This document shows positions 13,101-27,300 of a stretch of DNA of 64,000 nucleotides, piece after piece; position 1 is the stretch's first letter; each line of letters starts with the position of its first letter. The DNA lies in the NCBI GenBank assembly GCA_023053685.1, contig JALIGW010000005.1, positions 23,500,001 through 23,564,000 of the forward strand, given 5' to 3'. Source of the DNA: Diadophis punctatus similis. Taxonomy: Eukaryota; Chordata; Lepidosauria; Squamata; Dipsadidae. The position numbers were made by a program, and so were the translations under genes. Under the pieces are notes generated by a model that was not told the origin of the DNA, made no database searches, and saw only the letters and a list, made by a program, of their open reading frames with translations.

Positions 13101-15251
13101 ACATCATTAAAGTACCATCCCAAACACCTATTTTTAAGTGCAGAAAAATACTTGCTCACTATGTTGATTGGGGTAAAAACATGACAGAGTGCCTTTTGAT
13201 CTTTATAACATCTACAAATGCAGTGGCTCAGAAAGATGAATTTCCAATAAGAAGGAATAAGAAGCCTCATCCCATTAAAGAAACATCTGAACCTACTCAG
13301 ACTATTCTATTTCATGCAATAAACCAGAAATGATATTTTGATATCAAATGCCTTGGAAAGAGAAATCTAAGAGGAAATGAAGTCATGTTTTGAAAATGCC
13401 GTGAGCTTGGTAATGGTAAGAAATAATGTTCTTATTCAGGCATAGATTATGTTCCTACAGACAAATAGGAATAATACATGATATCTGGCAGGCTTTCCAC
13501 CCATGTTTATATAAATATAGACCGAACAACTACCATGCAAATTTCCCCAGATATTTGGGTCAGAGGGTTAGGTTTGTTCTACTCCTGTTTAACGTTTTGT
13601 TTTGATGAGTGGGGGTCCTTGCTTTATCCTAGCAAGGAAATGATGTTGTGTTTGTGCTTTTAACCAGGGGTGGGTTCCTCCCGGTTCGGACCAGTTCACC
13701 CAAACCAGTAGCGACCCGCTGGTGACGCCACAATGACGTCACCGAACCAGATCGGTCAGTGCCAGTCTGTGGGCGCCGCCATCTTTTTTAAAAAATTCTA
13801 TTTTTTTTAATTATTTTTTTCTTCTGAGCATGTGCAGAAGCCGAGTTCCGGCACTGTGCATGCGGTCGCCATCTTTTTTTCAGCTTTGGGGGTTTTTTGG
13901 ATTTTTTGTTACTGCACATGCACGCATGCGCCCACGAGGCACGCCCATGTAGCACGGGAGGGAGCGAACCGGCAGCGAGGTAAGTTGGAACCCACCCCTG
14001 CTTTTAACCATCCAGAATCATCTACAGAATGTGAGGCGTGTAGTCATATAATTCAATAAATAAAATAAATGTTTTTACTTTTACTTTGAAATAAATTACT
14101 GCTTTTTGTATATAATCAAATGGTATGTTAAGTATAGAATGATGCAACTGTCATAATAAACAGCAAATTTCAAGTCAACATAAATTGACAAATATGCACA
14201 AATCAAAGGTAATTATGCTCATGGTGTAATTCATTGGAAATGTTAAAGATATACAATACTTTCTTTGAAAATTTTATACCTATCACTAATTACTAATGAT
14301 ATTTAGAACTAATTAGTAATGATACCACACATAGCCATAAAGAGTCATGCTGATTGCCTGATTAAGTATGCAAATTGATATTCTTTAGTTTATTATCTAA
14401 TTTATGGGATACTCAAATGATCCCATATATTTTAAGATAAATAATAATCCCTCTCCTATTATGGAAAATAACTGAAAACTACTTTTTTCACAGCAGCAAA
14501 GAGCAGGATAATAACATGAACAAATATAATATAATGTTCAAGCATTTTTCCTGAGCTTGATTAAAATTTGTTCATTGGGTTGCCAGTAAGAATCAATGTT
14601 TTTTCCCAAACACAAGTTGATGAACTTAGAAGTTCTGGGACTCATTGAAAGCATATCCATAACAAGCCATGATAATGTCAAAATGTAGGGTCATAATATT
14701 ATGCAATGATATAATTGTAACAGCTTCTGAGGGAAGCATATGCCATAGTGTTTCATGATGGACATGTCATAATTTACTCCTCCCTCTACCCATCCACAAG
14801 CACCTATTCTTGACAGTAGTATACTCCCCAAATAAATATTGGCCAAATAGGAAACTATGGCATTTCACAGACATCACTCTGTGTGAGATTTGAATATATG
14901 TTCAAAAATAGCCTGCACATCATATCCTTATATATGTACAAATTTTTATTATCACACATCATTCAGTAGGCTTCAACATCGACATTCTAAATAAGAACAT
15001 CACCACAAAATGGTGACAGGCTAATAGGGGATGCCTACCTCCCACAGCAGAATTTAAGTGCTATCACTGAGAATTCTCTAGATTCCATCAGTCAGATATC
15101 CATGAAAGCTAAAACAATAACAAAAGGGTCTGCTCAGGCTGATACAGGAGCATTCTGCTCTTTTCCTGGATTAGAAGTCCTTTCCGTATTTATAAACCAA
15201 TACCTTTTTCTTGGAGAAAAGTGATAATCAAGACAGCCCTGGCACATGTGC

Positions 15252-15307
<56 letters not shown>

Positions 15308-18300
15308 GACTTTCTGCATCATTTTGAATTAGGAGGAGGATCCATATTTCCTTACTTACCTTTGAATTAATTGTGAATTAAGGTGGACTTAATAGTGAAT
15401 AATGAAGTGAGGAGTTTGAGACCTAGGAATGTTTGGAACCATTCAAGACTCTCTCATCCTCCTTACTGAGAAACATTCTACCATGTTACTTAGCAGTACA
15501 GCATACCATCAGAGATGTCTTGCCATCCTTATCTTTTACGTTCACATCAGCTCCAGCATTTATTAAAATTATGGCTACATCTGTTTTTCCTGATAATGCG
15601 CATAATCTCAATAGTGGAGTCCATTCCAAGCCAGAATCTCTAGGGTCAACCTGTTACAGATATAGAAAAGCCAGAACCACAATGTTATTCTGAATAGCAC
15701 CTATATTTTGTATTTCCTTTTAAAGTTTGCTTTACACAGTCTTGATCTTTTTGTCTTTAACAATTTTTTCTATCTTTACTATATTAAACTAATTCAATCT
15801 CCTTTCCTCACTATATCCTGCCTCAGAAACTATTTCTTCTATTTTTTTCTCCTGCCACTAGTTCTTTTTCCTGCCAGTTGAACAATCTCATTTTACTGTC
15901 TTTCAGAGTTTTTTATTTCCTGGTGTTCTTCCCGCAGGTGCAGGACCTACTATTTTGGATCAACTGAATGTTCATTCATTACTTAAAACAAGAATTGACC
16001 AACTAGCTTTACTATCTTTAGTATATCATTAATTTTAACACTTATTGTTTTCATTTTCCTTTATGTGGACAACAGGTGACTACTGTCATCTCTAGATACA
16101 AGACCATGTTGTTGATAAAAACAGATTAATAAAAGTAACAGTAGTAATAATGGACAAGATGCATGTAATAGTTTTAAAAATAATGTGCATAATAGTTTTA
16201 GCTTAACTTTAACATAGATTATATAGGACATAATTCAGTGACATGTAATATGAATAAATTATATAAAGACGTTTCTTCAGCTTGATAATTATTTAAAGTC
16301 ATTAAAATTTACCCTTTGGAGAAAGATGAATGCTCTTAAAATGAGTATTATTTCCAGATTAATTTATATTCTGAGAGGAATTCCAGTTTATATATCTAGA
16401 AAATATTGTCAGAAAATAAATTATTTGTGTATAAGTTTATGATATTCTTCAATATGAAACATCTTTACAGAAAATGCAATTATCAATTAATAAAGATTTG
16501 CTTTTCTGAACCAGGAGCTAACTTATAGTAAAGTATTAAATACTGAAGTGAACATTTGGTGTTAATTTTCCGATTTGGGCAACTTTGGAGGATATGTATA
16601 TGTAACTGTATATGCATATGTATATGTATATATCGATATCCTTTGGTTGGATGGACAATATTAGTATCTAAATATACTAAAACTCATTAATCTCTGGAAA
16701 CAATTAGGACACTTAGAAAGTTATAGCATGTATGGCTAATAAAGAAGATTTAACTCTTTTTCCCATGCCAAATTTATGGAGAAATTGGGAGAAGGAGGGT
16801 GATATGGAAAAATTGGATGGAAGTGGAGACACCTGAGATGCTATAACAACTTCTTAAATTCTTTAAAACTAAAAACCATATCAGTTTTTATAATAAATCA
16901 ATACAATATGCAGATGTTAAGAAATGACTGGAAAAAAGAACTAGAGGCTCCTATATTATCTTGACAACAGGAAAACATCTTACAATCATTAGCAAGGGTA
17001 TCAATGGAACTGAAATTGCAAGTTATACAACAACATAATATTCTGAATTTATTGATCTCTATTACGTTCATATAGAAAGGGACTGTCAAAAACAGCATTT
17101 TGTTGGTGATGTAATAAGGATAATGTTTCTTTAAAACATATGTTTCTACAATATCCTATACTTACCAAGATTTGGGAGAAAGTAATGGATCACATAAATA
17201 TGACTGTGTGACAGAAGCTACAATTTTCAGAGGACACTGTTCTTTTGAACTATATACTTAGGACATAGAATTGATAACTGGACAACATAAATGGATTCTT
17301 TATATCCTTATTACGGCTAAAATACTGATATTGCAACATTGGAAAGATAAATGTATGGCTGCATTTATTCAATGGATTGAAAATCTGATTGCACTTGCTA
17401 ATTATGAACAGATTACCCATAGATGTAGACTTTGTATAGACAAGAATAATGAAATAGGGGACTCATTTATACAGAATACAGTAGATTAAAAAAAAATTTC
17501 TTGTAATTTTTGAACGTGTGGCATGGATGAAATCTGTGTAATGTCCATAAGTACAATTCCATAGAGTTGCTCCTAGCAAGGAAGCCACAATAGCAGCCTC
17601 CGGCAGGATTACAACTCTAGGAGATGAGGGAATAATCATCTTTTTGCTCAAACTGTGATTGGTATCTTCAAAAGGACACTGGATTTGCATGCTTCCTTTT
17701 CAAATCACTTTAAAAAACTGCTTGTTAACTGTTTCTCCGCTAGTAGGAACCTTTGGATTAGCAAGTTTTACAGTACTGGATGTTTTCTTTAAACCTTAGT
17801 AAAATAAGTTTGAAATACAGGTTAAAGAACGTAAACATTTTTCTTTTGGAATAAACAGCAAAAGAGTGATTAGAACTTTATTTTGGGAATATACAAACAG
17901 ATTAAGGGTCTAGATGCATATGAAATAAGATTTTGGGATTAATTATAAGAATCTTTCCTATGGGAAAATGCTTTGTTTTGTCTTCTCTTTAAAAAATGAT
18001 AGAATGGAAGTGCGGGGAAGGGAGAGGGGGGAAGGGAAAAGGGTGGGTTGGGGTTAGGGGGGAAGGGGAGGGAGAAAAAAGAAAAATGTTTGTACTTTGT
18101 ACTAATAAAACTCTTTGAATAAAAAAGAAAGAAAGAAAAGAAAACACAATGTAAAATGCTGTTTTTCATAAATTACACAAATGTTTCCAATACCTCACAG
18201 CCGTCCTGGATCATCCATTCAATAACATCACAGTGCCCTCCATCCGTAGCCCAATGCATAGCTGTACATCCGCCGAAATCCCTGCTTAGCCAGCAAGCCC

Positions 18301-21300
18301 CATGGCATCTGAGATACTGGACAATATCCAGGTGACCAGCGAAACAAGCTATCATTAAACTGTAAAATAAAAGCATTTATTAAGGCTAAAGCACTCATTT
18401 TGAATTGCTGAGAGATGGAAATTAAATAATTAAGTAACCCCTATGTTAGTCTACATACACTTCTAGTTAAATATTAGTTTTCATGGAAGATTTATTCTTT
18501 TACATCATATATTGCTATATTAGATGGTAGAAGTATGAGACTATCTCACCTTTTGTGACTGCAATCCTTTGTTTGGATTTCTGATGACTATCATCTTGAT
18601 TCCTTTCTTAGTGAACAGGTAATTAATTTCCTACAGCCCAAAATGCTGGACAGCAAGAAATGTTTTGTAGTATTCCAAATGTTTTTAAAACATTGCTAAA
18701 ACACCAGGTTCCTTTGCCTCCTCACACTAATGTAAGAAAATAATTCTTTCAATGTAAAAGAAGGTAGAAGGCATGTAAGAAGGTAGTTTATCTTCCTCCT
18801 TGACTCAAAGCTTCAGAAACCAAATCCAAACTTCATTAAAAATCAAAACTGCTGATTGGGGCTTTTGATGAGGCAAGTGAACAATAGCCCACATTTTTTT
18901 TAATGTTCTAAGGATTGCAGGGGTATTACAACTGAAAAGACAACTGGGTGTGACTGCAAAATTCCGTTTGGAATAAAGAGAGATCTAGAGATTGCCCATT
19001 TGTACTCCAAACAGGTGACTTCTGTGATTAGACAGCCAAAATTGATGTTTCTGTAGTCACTTGAGACCATCTAAGAATCACAGGTTCCATCATGCACTGG
19101 GCCATAAATGCAACCTTTTAATGACTCCCTCAGAGAATGAAGATCCAATTTCTATCTCCTTGTTTGAAAAGTAGGTGCAGTCACATATCTAGGTTTCCAC
19201 ACACATACACACACACCAAAGACTTGCTTCAGGCATTCATACATTTCCTCAGAACTGTACGCACAGGCACTCAAATCAATGTTGCATTGCATGGCTAATA
19301 GAACCACACCCTGGTGTTTTTCAAGGACTTGCTGATATCCAGAGGCAACCTTACCCCACCCAATCTTTGGACCTTATAAAAGCAAATGCTAAGACAGAGT
19401 GGGGAAAGGGGCGTGTACAGCAGGAAAGATAAATGCAAATGACCTACAGATGAGGAAGTGAAGAAGTATCAGCAGACTGAATTAAAGTCCCTTTGCCAGG
19501 ATAATGTTGCTCACCATGGCTTATGGTCCTGACAACTGAATTAAAGCCCTCTTGCCTGCTTGCAAGAGGTGATGTCACCTCTTGCAAGCAGACAAAATGA
19601 TTTTAATTCAACTGCCAGGACCACAAGCCGCCGTTAGCGGCATTATCCTGGTGGGGGCTTTACCGGGTGCTTAGAGCTTTGCCTGCTGCTTGGGAGCAAC
19701 TGGAAAAGAAGCAACCACATTGAAATAGTACCTTATCTCAACTACAGGTGGTCCTCGAGTTGCAACTGTAATGGAGCCTATCCATTAGGATCAAAAGTTG
19801 GGACAACATGAACTGCCTCAAGCAACAACCAGCCATCTCTGCTCTCCCCAGTGCATTTGTTAAGTGGAGCTCAGGGCTGGGGAAAATCCTGGGTGGCCAA
19901 GTGCAGGCACAAGCCCACCTGCTTCAGGTCTCTCAAGCCTCCCCCACCCCATGCTCCATTTTCATCACTGCATAGCTGTCTTGCCAGTGAGAAACAATGG
20001 AAAGGAAAACGCTGGGCGCACATGCTTTTCCTAATTCTGCCCCTGCTCTCCTTTCTGCCAAGGTGCACTGCCTTTCTGGGGCAAAAGAAGGACCAGTTCC
20101 TAGCCTTTTAGAGCCTCCCAATGGCCAATCAGCTAGCCATTGGGAGGATGCAAAGCTTTCCTGCCTCCAGCTAGGCTTTAAAAAGCTGGCCCCTGCATAA
20201 AAGGCAGCAACTTCAGGATGAGCTTCCCAAACTTTTCCCTTGCTTAACCCCCTCCCCCAGAAAACCACATTTCTTCAATAAAATCTGGGAGCAATGGACT
20301 TGTTGATCTACCCCACCCACCCTCGTGCCCCAATTAAGTGCTAAAACTAAACTCTCCACCTCTGCTCTCAAATCTCTATTCCGGGCTGAAGAGTAGAGGA
20401 ACGGAAGCAAGAAGAGAAAAAAACAGATTTATGCAGTTTTTCCCTTGAACTGGAGGGGGGAAAAACTTCATCTCCAAAAGCTAGCCAATCACGGTAGAAA
20501 CTTGTGCAACAAAATGGAGGATGCTGGGCCTTTGCAAGCTTTAGCTGTTCGTCTGGTTGCCTGTAGTAGAGCCTATCTAGAATTAAAGGCTAGACTGTAG
20601 ATTGTTCTCTACAGCTCAGGGGGAAAGCTGTGAAAAGGTTATCTTTCCAACTATGTACTGAATCAGCAATTTTTAAAAAGAGGATAAAAGTTAATTAAGC
20701 ATGTTTATTACACAATCCAAACCCAAGAGGCATATATCAAGTCTTCAGTCTTAAGTCCTCTGGCTTGAAAGAGGTCTATATATTCCTTCATATGTACAGG
20801 TTAATATTATTAATGCTCTTTTTGTGAAGGCTGTAAGTATTTTGGAGAAGGATGATCTAGTGGTTAAAGTGCTGGTCTAGGCACCAGGAGACTTAGGAAT
20901 GAAAGCCATCTGGACAACTTTGGGCTAGTCACTCACTCTTAGTCCAATTCACTTCACAGGGTTGTTGTGGGGAAAATAGGAGGAGGAAGGATATTCAGGG
21001 CCTTGAATTATTTATACACAAAATAAAGTCTGGATGAAAATAAAATACATAAAGTAAATAAGGAATTCTCTTTTGACGACAGAAGTGATTTGATTAATAA
21101 AAAGAACAAAGCTGTTTGACACAAAGAATTACTTTTTAAAAGATTTTAAAAATTAAAGCCAGTTGCTTAATCCTACAGTTGAGAAACTGGACAATATAAC
21201 ACTCTTGATTTCATGATCTTAACATTGATTTCAGTTAAATTAGATCAATATTACCATAATGAAGTAAGCACTTTGTAAAGGTGGTTTTCATTATAATTTT

Positions 21301-24300
21301 TACAAGTGAATAAACAACACATTTACACTTGAATGAGATCATTAATACAGTAGACACATTCTTCATATACATGTGAATTTTTTCATGAAATTCAGAATTA
21401 AATGACTATATTTTCATCACTTTTCAGGAACTTTGCTTTGTATCTCTAATTACCATATTTTTCGGAGTATAAGACACATCTTTTTGCCCCCCAAAAAAGG
21501 GTGGAAATGTCGGTGCGTCTTACACACCGAATACAGCCATTTTGGCCTCCCAAAGCCCCGCCCCGCATCCTATTTTTGCGAAAAACGGGCCGTTTTTTGC
21601 AAAAATGGGGGCGTTTTTGCCTTTCCCCACTCCCTAGGAATGCTCTGCAGGCTCTCCAAAGCTTCTGCATGCCCTGTTTTTGCAAAAAAATGAGCGAAAA
21701 ATGAGCCATTTTTTGCAAAAATTGGGACATTTTTGCCTTCCCCCACCCCCTAGGAGTGCTCTGCAGGCTTCCCAAAGCCTCTGCATGCCCTGTTTTTGCA
21801 AAAAAACGAGCAAAAAATGAGCCATTTTTTGCAAAAATTGGGGCGTTTTTGCCTTCCCCCACCCCCTAGGAGTGCTCTGCAGGCTTCCCAAAGCCTCTGC
21901 ATGCCCTATTTAGGCAAAAAAACAACAACAACCCCAAGCTAAAAACGAGCTGGGGTGTTTTTGTCTTCTAATTACCCCATCTAGCATGACTGGAGGAGGA
22001 ATTCTGGGAGTTGAAGTCCACTAGTCTTAAAGCTGTCAAGTTTGAAAACCCCTGGGTTAGGAGTTAGGGGTACAAGGGTCTTCAAACATGCCAAGTTTAA
22101 GACTTGTTGACTTCAACTCCCATTCCTGAGCTAGCATGACTGGAGGAGGAATTCTGGGAGTTGAAATCCACTAGTCTTAAAGCTGTCAAGTTTGAAGTTT
22201 GTAAAAATTATACATGGTTGTAAAAAGTGTACATGGTTGTAAAAAATATTCTGCTACACTGGTATTTTATTAAATAATATATTACTACACCATTTGGTTC
22301 AGAATACTTTTTTCCTTGTTTTCCTCCTCTAAAATCCATGAAGGATTATATGCTTCCTTCGCTCAAAAGTGAATGAACTCAGTGCAATTTGTTCTGCCTG
22401 TGGTGTCCATTGTAATATTAATGCATTAGTACCAAACATTTATATATTATTGGTACTAAGACTATGCAAAGCTTTCACAATATGCATGTACAAAGCACCT
22501 CCTTTGGAATAATTAAAGCAGATATACTCAGACTGACTTTACATGCTGGGGCACGTATAGCCTGTTGCAGGAAAGACAATGAATGAAGTGGTGGTGTATG
22601 TACACACATGCTGAGATAGCTCCGAACAACTTCTGAAGTAGCTGAGTGAGCTTGGAAAGATGCTGCAGTTTTTATGACCCCCAAAAAAGTATTTTGTAGT
22701 ATTTCCATGCATTGTAAAATATTTTTTCCAGTTTATATAGCCTAATTGATATTCTCAATTATTTAACTACCTCTTTCAAACAAAGAAACATATTTAATGT
22801 AATCTTATATATTACATTTTATACCTGTCTTTTCCACTGGTATTTTTCATGTTCACATCAGCTCCATTTTCTACCAAAACCTGTACAAGCCTAGATATAA
22901 AAGAGTAGCTTCATATTATTTCCATATTTACTTTATATTGTTTTCATAACTAGCTTCCTTCCATAGTTTGTAAAAATACATTTCAGATTTAGATGCCAAT
23001 TTTAATGAGTCCTTTAGTAAGAAGTGGATGAAATTAAAAATAACTTTCAATCTCAATTTCATAAACACTCTGTTTCATAAGCTAATAATATTGTTTACAA
23101 GTCATTGCAACCATAGGTTCAATGTATTTTAATCTATAATTGATTAAATAATATAGAGCAAGAAAGAGCAGCCTATTTTCAATGTACAATAAAATACTGT
23201 AATATAGAACAATTGCTAACTATATTACAATGATGTAATGATTAAAATCAGAAGTTTGAAAAGGGTACTTAGGACTATCATTGTAGTGGTATACAAATGA
23301 TAATACTTTTATTTGATATGTGTTTATATCGAAACACAGTGGCAACATATTTTTTTAAATTAACACCCATAAATTAGAGCAATGTGTTTGAAAGCATAGA
23401 TGGGCATATCTTCTCTACTTCAAACTGAGATTTAATATTTGAACTTTAATAACTGAATAGCACAGCCTCCCCTATGGGTTCATAGCTATAGAACATGTGA
23501 TCAAGAATAGCAGTGTTACTCTATATACACAGAGTTACATGTATTTATATAAAATTCAAAAAATTACAACTTAAATATTGAATACTTATAACTAAGAAAA
23601 AGGGAAAATTAACATAATCTTATGGAGAGTGATGGGAAAGAACTGGTAAGTCTTTTAGAGTTAAATCTTCAAGTCCATCACCATATAGCCATTCTGTTGT
23701 GAAAGCATTTTATGTTCATATAGTTCTTAAAAACATTAATAATGATGTTCTGAACAGATGCTAAAATACAAACCTAAGAATACTGAAGTAAAGAAATATA
23801 ATGCCATACCTTGTATATCCTTTTTGTGAAGCAACCATCAATGCTGAAAGTCCTAGTTTATTGAGTGTATTTACTACCATTTGCCTTTTAAGGGGGAAAA
23901 AAATCATTATTTGCACAGTTTTTCATTCATCTCATTCCTGAATAATATTTTATAATGTTATTGTACTGTTTGAACCATAAAATAAAAAATAGTATTAATC
24001 AGTGACTTCTTCAACACATTTCAATAGTTTTGTATAACTGCCAGGGGGGTCCTGTTGAACTGTTGTGGAACTGGTCAAAATCTGTTGTTGCGGGAGAAAA
24101 TTGAAGTAGGGAGTACTAATAGTAATTTGAATTCTTGGTGGAAAGACTAGATAGAAGTTTAATATATGTCTATATTTATTTATTTAGATATGGCATATCA
24201 TACATATATGGACTAGTAAAATATATTGACATTTCACCTAGATTAGTAGTAAACAATGAAATATAAATGTTAAAAGGATCTATGTTCAAATATCAATTTC

Positions 24301-27300
24301 TAGGCATCTAACCATTGAAGTGCAACATCATTTATATTAAAAAAAAATCAGAGACTGGACCGATATATATCCTCAGCTTACAGGCAGTCATGATGTGATC
24401 TACAGTTTGATGTGGGACCCCAGTCACACTGAGGCGAGGATATTATGCCCTACTTATACAGAGGATCCCAGCAAATGCCTTGTGAGGTGCAAATCCTATT
24501 CAGGATTGTCCATAGCTGATGTGGTAGTTCAAAGCCTGGCACTTTTGGGGGGGATGGGTCATTAGTATGTCTTCCTATGTCTGGGAGTTCAGCGATACAT
24601 TTGGCTTTTCACTGGGAATCGATGTTAAAGTTGCTGGGCAAGGTCTTTTCCGTGTTGGACTTCATTTTTTGAAACATCCTACCTTCCTAAGTAAGGATAG
24701 GTCTCCCCTTCTTGTAATTACAAAGCAAATGAAAACTTGTCTTTATTATAGTGAGCATTCAGCTCCTTTGCCTTTTGAGTATTTAATTTTAACTTGTATT
24801 TGATTGCACTTTATATTATGGTTTTAATTGTGTATACCAGTTATGTTGTTTGCCATCCTAGTTTATTGAGTCAGCTTATATACACAGTAAATAATAAATA
24901 AATACAAATATAGAGAACATAAATTGCTATCCAGTGATACCCAAAAGTTCTATATAAGATGTTGGTCTGCAGAGGAGAGATTCAAGAGCAATCAATACAG
25001 TTTAGACTTGCTCAATAAATACTGTTATCTAAATGGTTGCAGTGGTACAACAGCATCTTTCATGAAAGAAAAAGCTTAGAATCTGGTCAGTCTGGTTTCT
25101 TCTGTCATCATGTCTTTGTGACATACTGTATTACATTTTAATTTCATGCTAAGAGTTCAGAAATAAATATTGAAATGTAAACTCAATGTAGTCTAGTTTT
25201 TCAACATATTTATCACTATTTACGCAGTACTTTCAGAACTGTCAGAACAGTATTTTTTCTCCCATTTATGATTAACTAATCATTTATGATTAATCAATGA
25301 CTAATAATTATGACTAATCCCATTCATGATTAACTAGAAGTTTTTAATTTGATGCAAAAGGTAGTTCTAGTCAACAAAAGTCTAATGGATGCCAAAATTG
25401 GATTCCAACAGAATGTATGCAGGAAGGAGCATTGGCTTACCTGAACGGTCTTCTCTGTGCGCTGCGGGGAGAGTCCAAGCATAGCATAAACTTTGGTCGG
25501 TTTCCAAGGGACTGAGTTAGTTTTAGATTGAAGCATGCCCTTTCTGCTCCACCGGCTCTTGGCGTGTCAGTTTTCAAACAAAGGCGTAGTGACCATCCGA
25601 TGGAGGACGTGCAAGGTAGAGCTGTAGCGACCCTGGACCTCAGAAAGCCAGGGCGGGTTTGGACTTTCCCCACAGCACACAGAGAAGACCATTCAGGTAA
25701 GCCAATGCTCCTTCTCCTGTGCGCTGCTAAGGAGAGTCCAAGCATGGGATATACCCAAGCTTAAGTCTCGTGGGCGGGAGAAGGCTGGTCCAGGGGAGCA
25801 GATGTGGAGCAGACCCTCTGGAGCACACGCCTGTCAGAGGCAGCCTCGGCCGAAGCAAACAAGTCCAGTTTATAATTCTTGATGAAGGGCAAAGGCGTAG
25901 ACCACGTGGCCGCCCTACAAGTTTCTTCAATAGAGGCCACCGAGGTGGACGTGCTCCAGGTGGAATGTGTGGTGATCCTGCCCAGAACAGGCTTGGACTG
26001 CCCCTTGTAAGCCCGGGTAATGCGCGCGTTAAGCCAGGGGCTGAGAGTCTGGGGCGTGACCTTGCGACCCATGGAGGCCAGTTGAAACACGACAAATGGT
26101 GCTTCAGATCTTGGAATGAAGCCGACTGTCTGCTATAAATCTGGAGAGCCCTCCTGATGTCCAACTTAGGCCAATGATGTTCTGATGGATGGTTCGGGTT
26201 GGGACAAAAATCGGGCAGAATCACCTCCTGGGCCCGGTGGAACCAGGAGTTCACTTTTTGGAGGAAGGAGGGATCCAGACGGAGGAAGACCCTATCCAGA
26301 TGGAAGTGACATAAGTCCTCACGCACTGAGAGCGCTGCCAATTCGGAAACCCTCCTGGCCGAGGTGATAGTGACCAGGAAGGCCGTCTTGAGTGTCAGGA
26401 ATTAGAGCGATACCATTCTTAACGGCTCAAACGGAGAGGATGTGAGTGCTTGCAGGATGAGTGAGAGATCCCAAGAATGGTATCTATGGATGACCTGGGG
26501 TCTCAAATTGGCTGCTCCCTTCAAGAAACTGTGGGTGGTAATAGAAAGAACATAAATTGTCGAGTCTGAGGACCGTGGACAAGGCCGCAACCTGTCTGCG
26601 GAGAGTATTGGGAGCCAAGCCTTTATTAAGCCCTGCCTGTAAGAAGCTCAAAATCTGAGGAATCGATGCGGACAACGGATCAAGGTGAAGATTACATCAT
26701 CGGGAAAGCTGTTCTTCCGCAGGAGGTCCCCCTCACGTGCCAGATGGTCAGATGTAACCATTAAGGATCTGGATGGAGTAGAGCCCCCTGGCTGAGGGAG
26801 ATCCTGGAGTCGGGAATCCGCCACGGACGAGACACCGAGAATTCCACCAGATCCACATACCAAGGGCATCGGGGCCAATGGGGAGCGACAAATAATACTT
26901 CCGCCTCCTCCGAAAGCATCTTCAGAATCACCTTCGGTATGAGGGGAAGGGGAGGAAAGGCGTACAAGAGTCCCGGTGGCCAGGGACTGCGGACTTCATT
27001 GACCCCTTCCACTCCTGGTGCTGGAAATCTGGAGAAGAACTCGGTAGTTGTGTGTTGGTGTGAGTTGCAAACAAGTCCACCAGTGGTCAGCCGAACATCC
27101 TGGACAGTGTCGAAGAGAGCTGGGTGCAGATGCCACTCTGCAGGATCTATTGTGGAGCAGCTGAGCCAGTCTGCTGTACATTCGAAACCCCAGAGATGTG
27201 TTCCGCTCAAAGCAATTTCACATGTAACTCTGTCCACAGTCCGATTTTCTCTGCCTCCTTCATAAAGCGTCTGGCCCTCGTGCCCTCCTGACAATTGATG

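Larger units (their letters stand above)
10466..15506 (-). other. FANK1: FANK1 intron 8
   Basis: A 5.0 kb intron containing a CR1 copy split by a hAT MITE (10766-11915), an inverted-repeat element (12466-12706), a second hAT MITE (13665-14000) and an AC microsatellite (15255-15304). The rest is AT-rich sequence without recognised features. Confidence 0.85.
18360..22824 (-). other. FANK1: FANK1 intron 6
   Basis: A 4.5 kb intron with a 156-bp foldback (19496-19651), a partial TCCTCGAGTT-family repeat (19742-19830), a GC-rich stretch (19850-20410), a SINE (20849-21062), a MITE-like repeat (21457-21968) and the GAATTCTGGGAGTTG repeat (21974-22198). Confidence 0.85.

Noticed and set aside
15134..15322. 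Frame with Val-Cys repeats, and the similar His-Thr run at 32558-32794
   Set aside because: They are translations of the AC and TG microsatellites.
21446..21891. Frames rich in Gln-Lys-Phe-Cys repeats opposite the 21457 repeat
   Set aside because: They arise from tandem 'tttttgcaaaaa' units of a MITE-like repeat.
25528..26138. Plus-strand frames opposite the DIRS recombinase and internal complementary region
   Set aside because: They have no domain and mirror the minus-strand recombinase.
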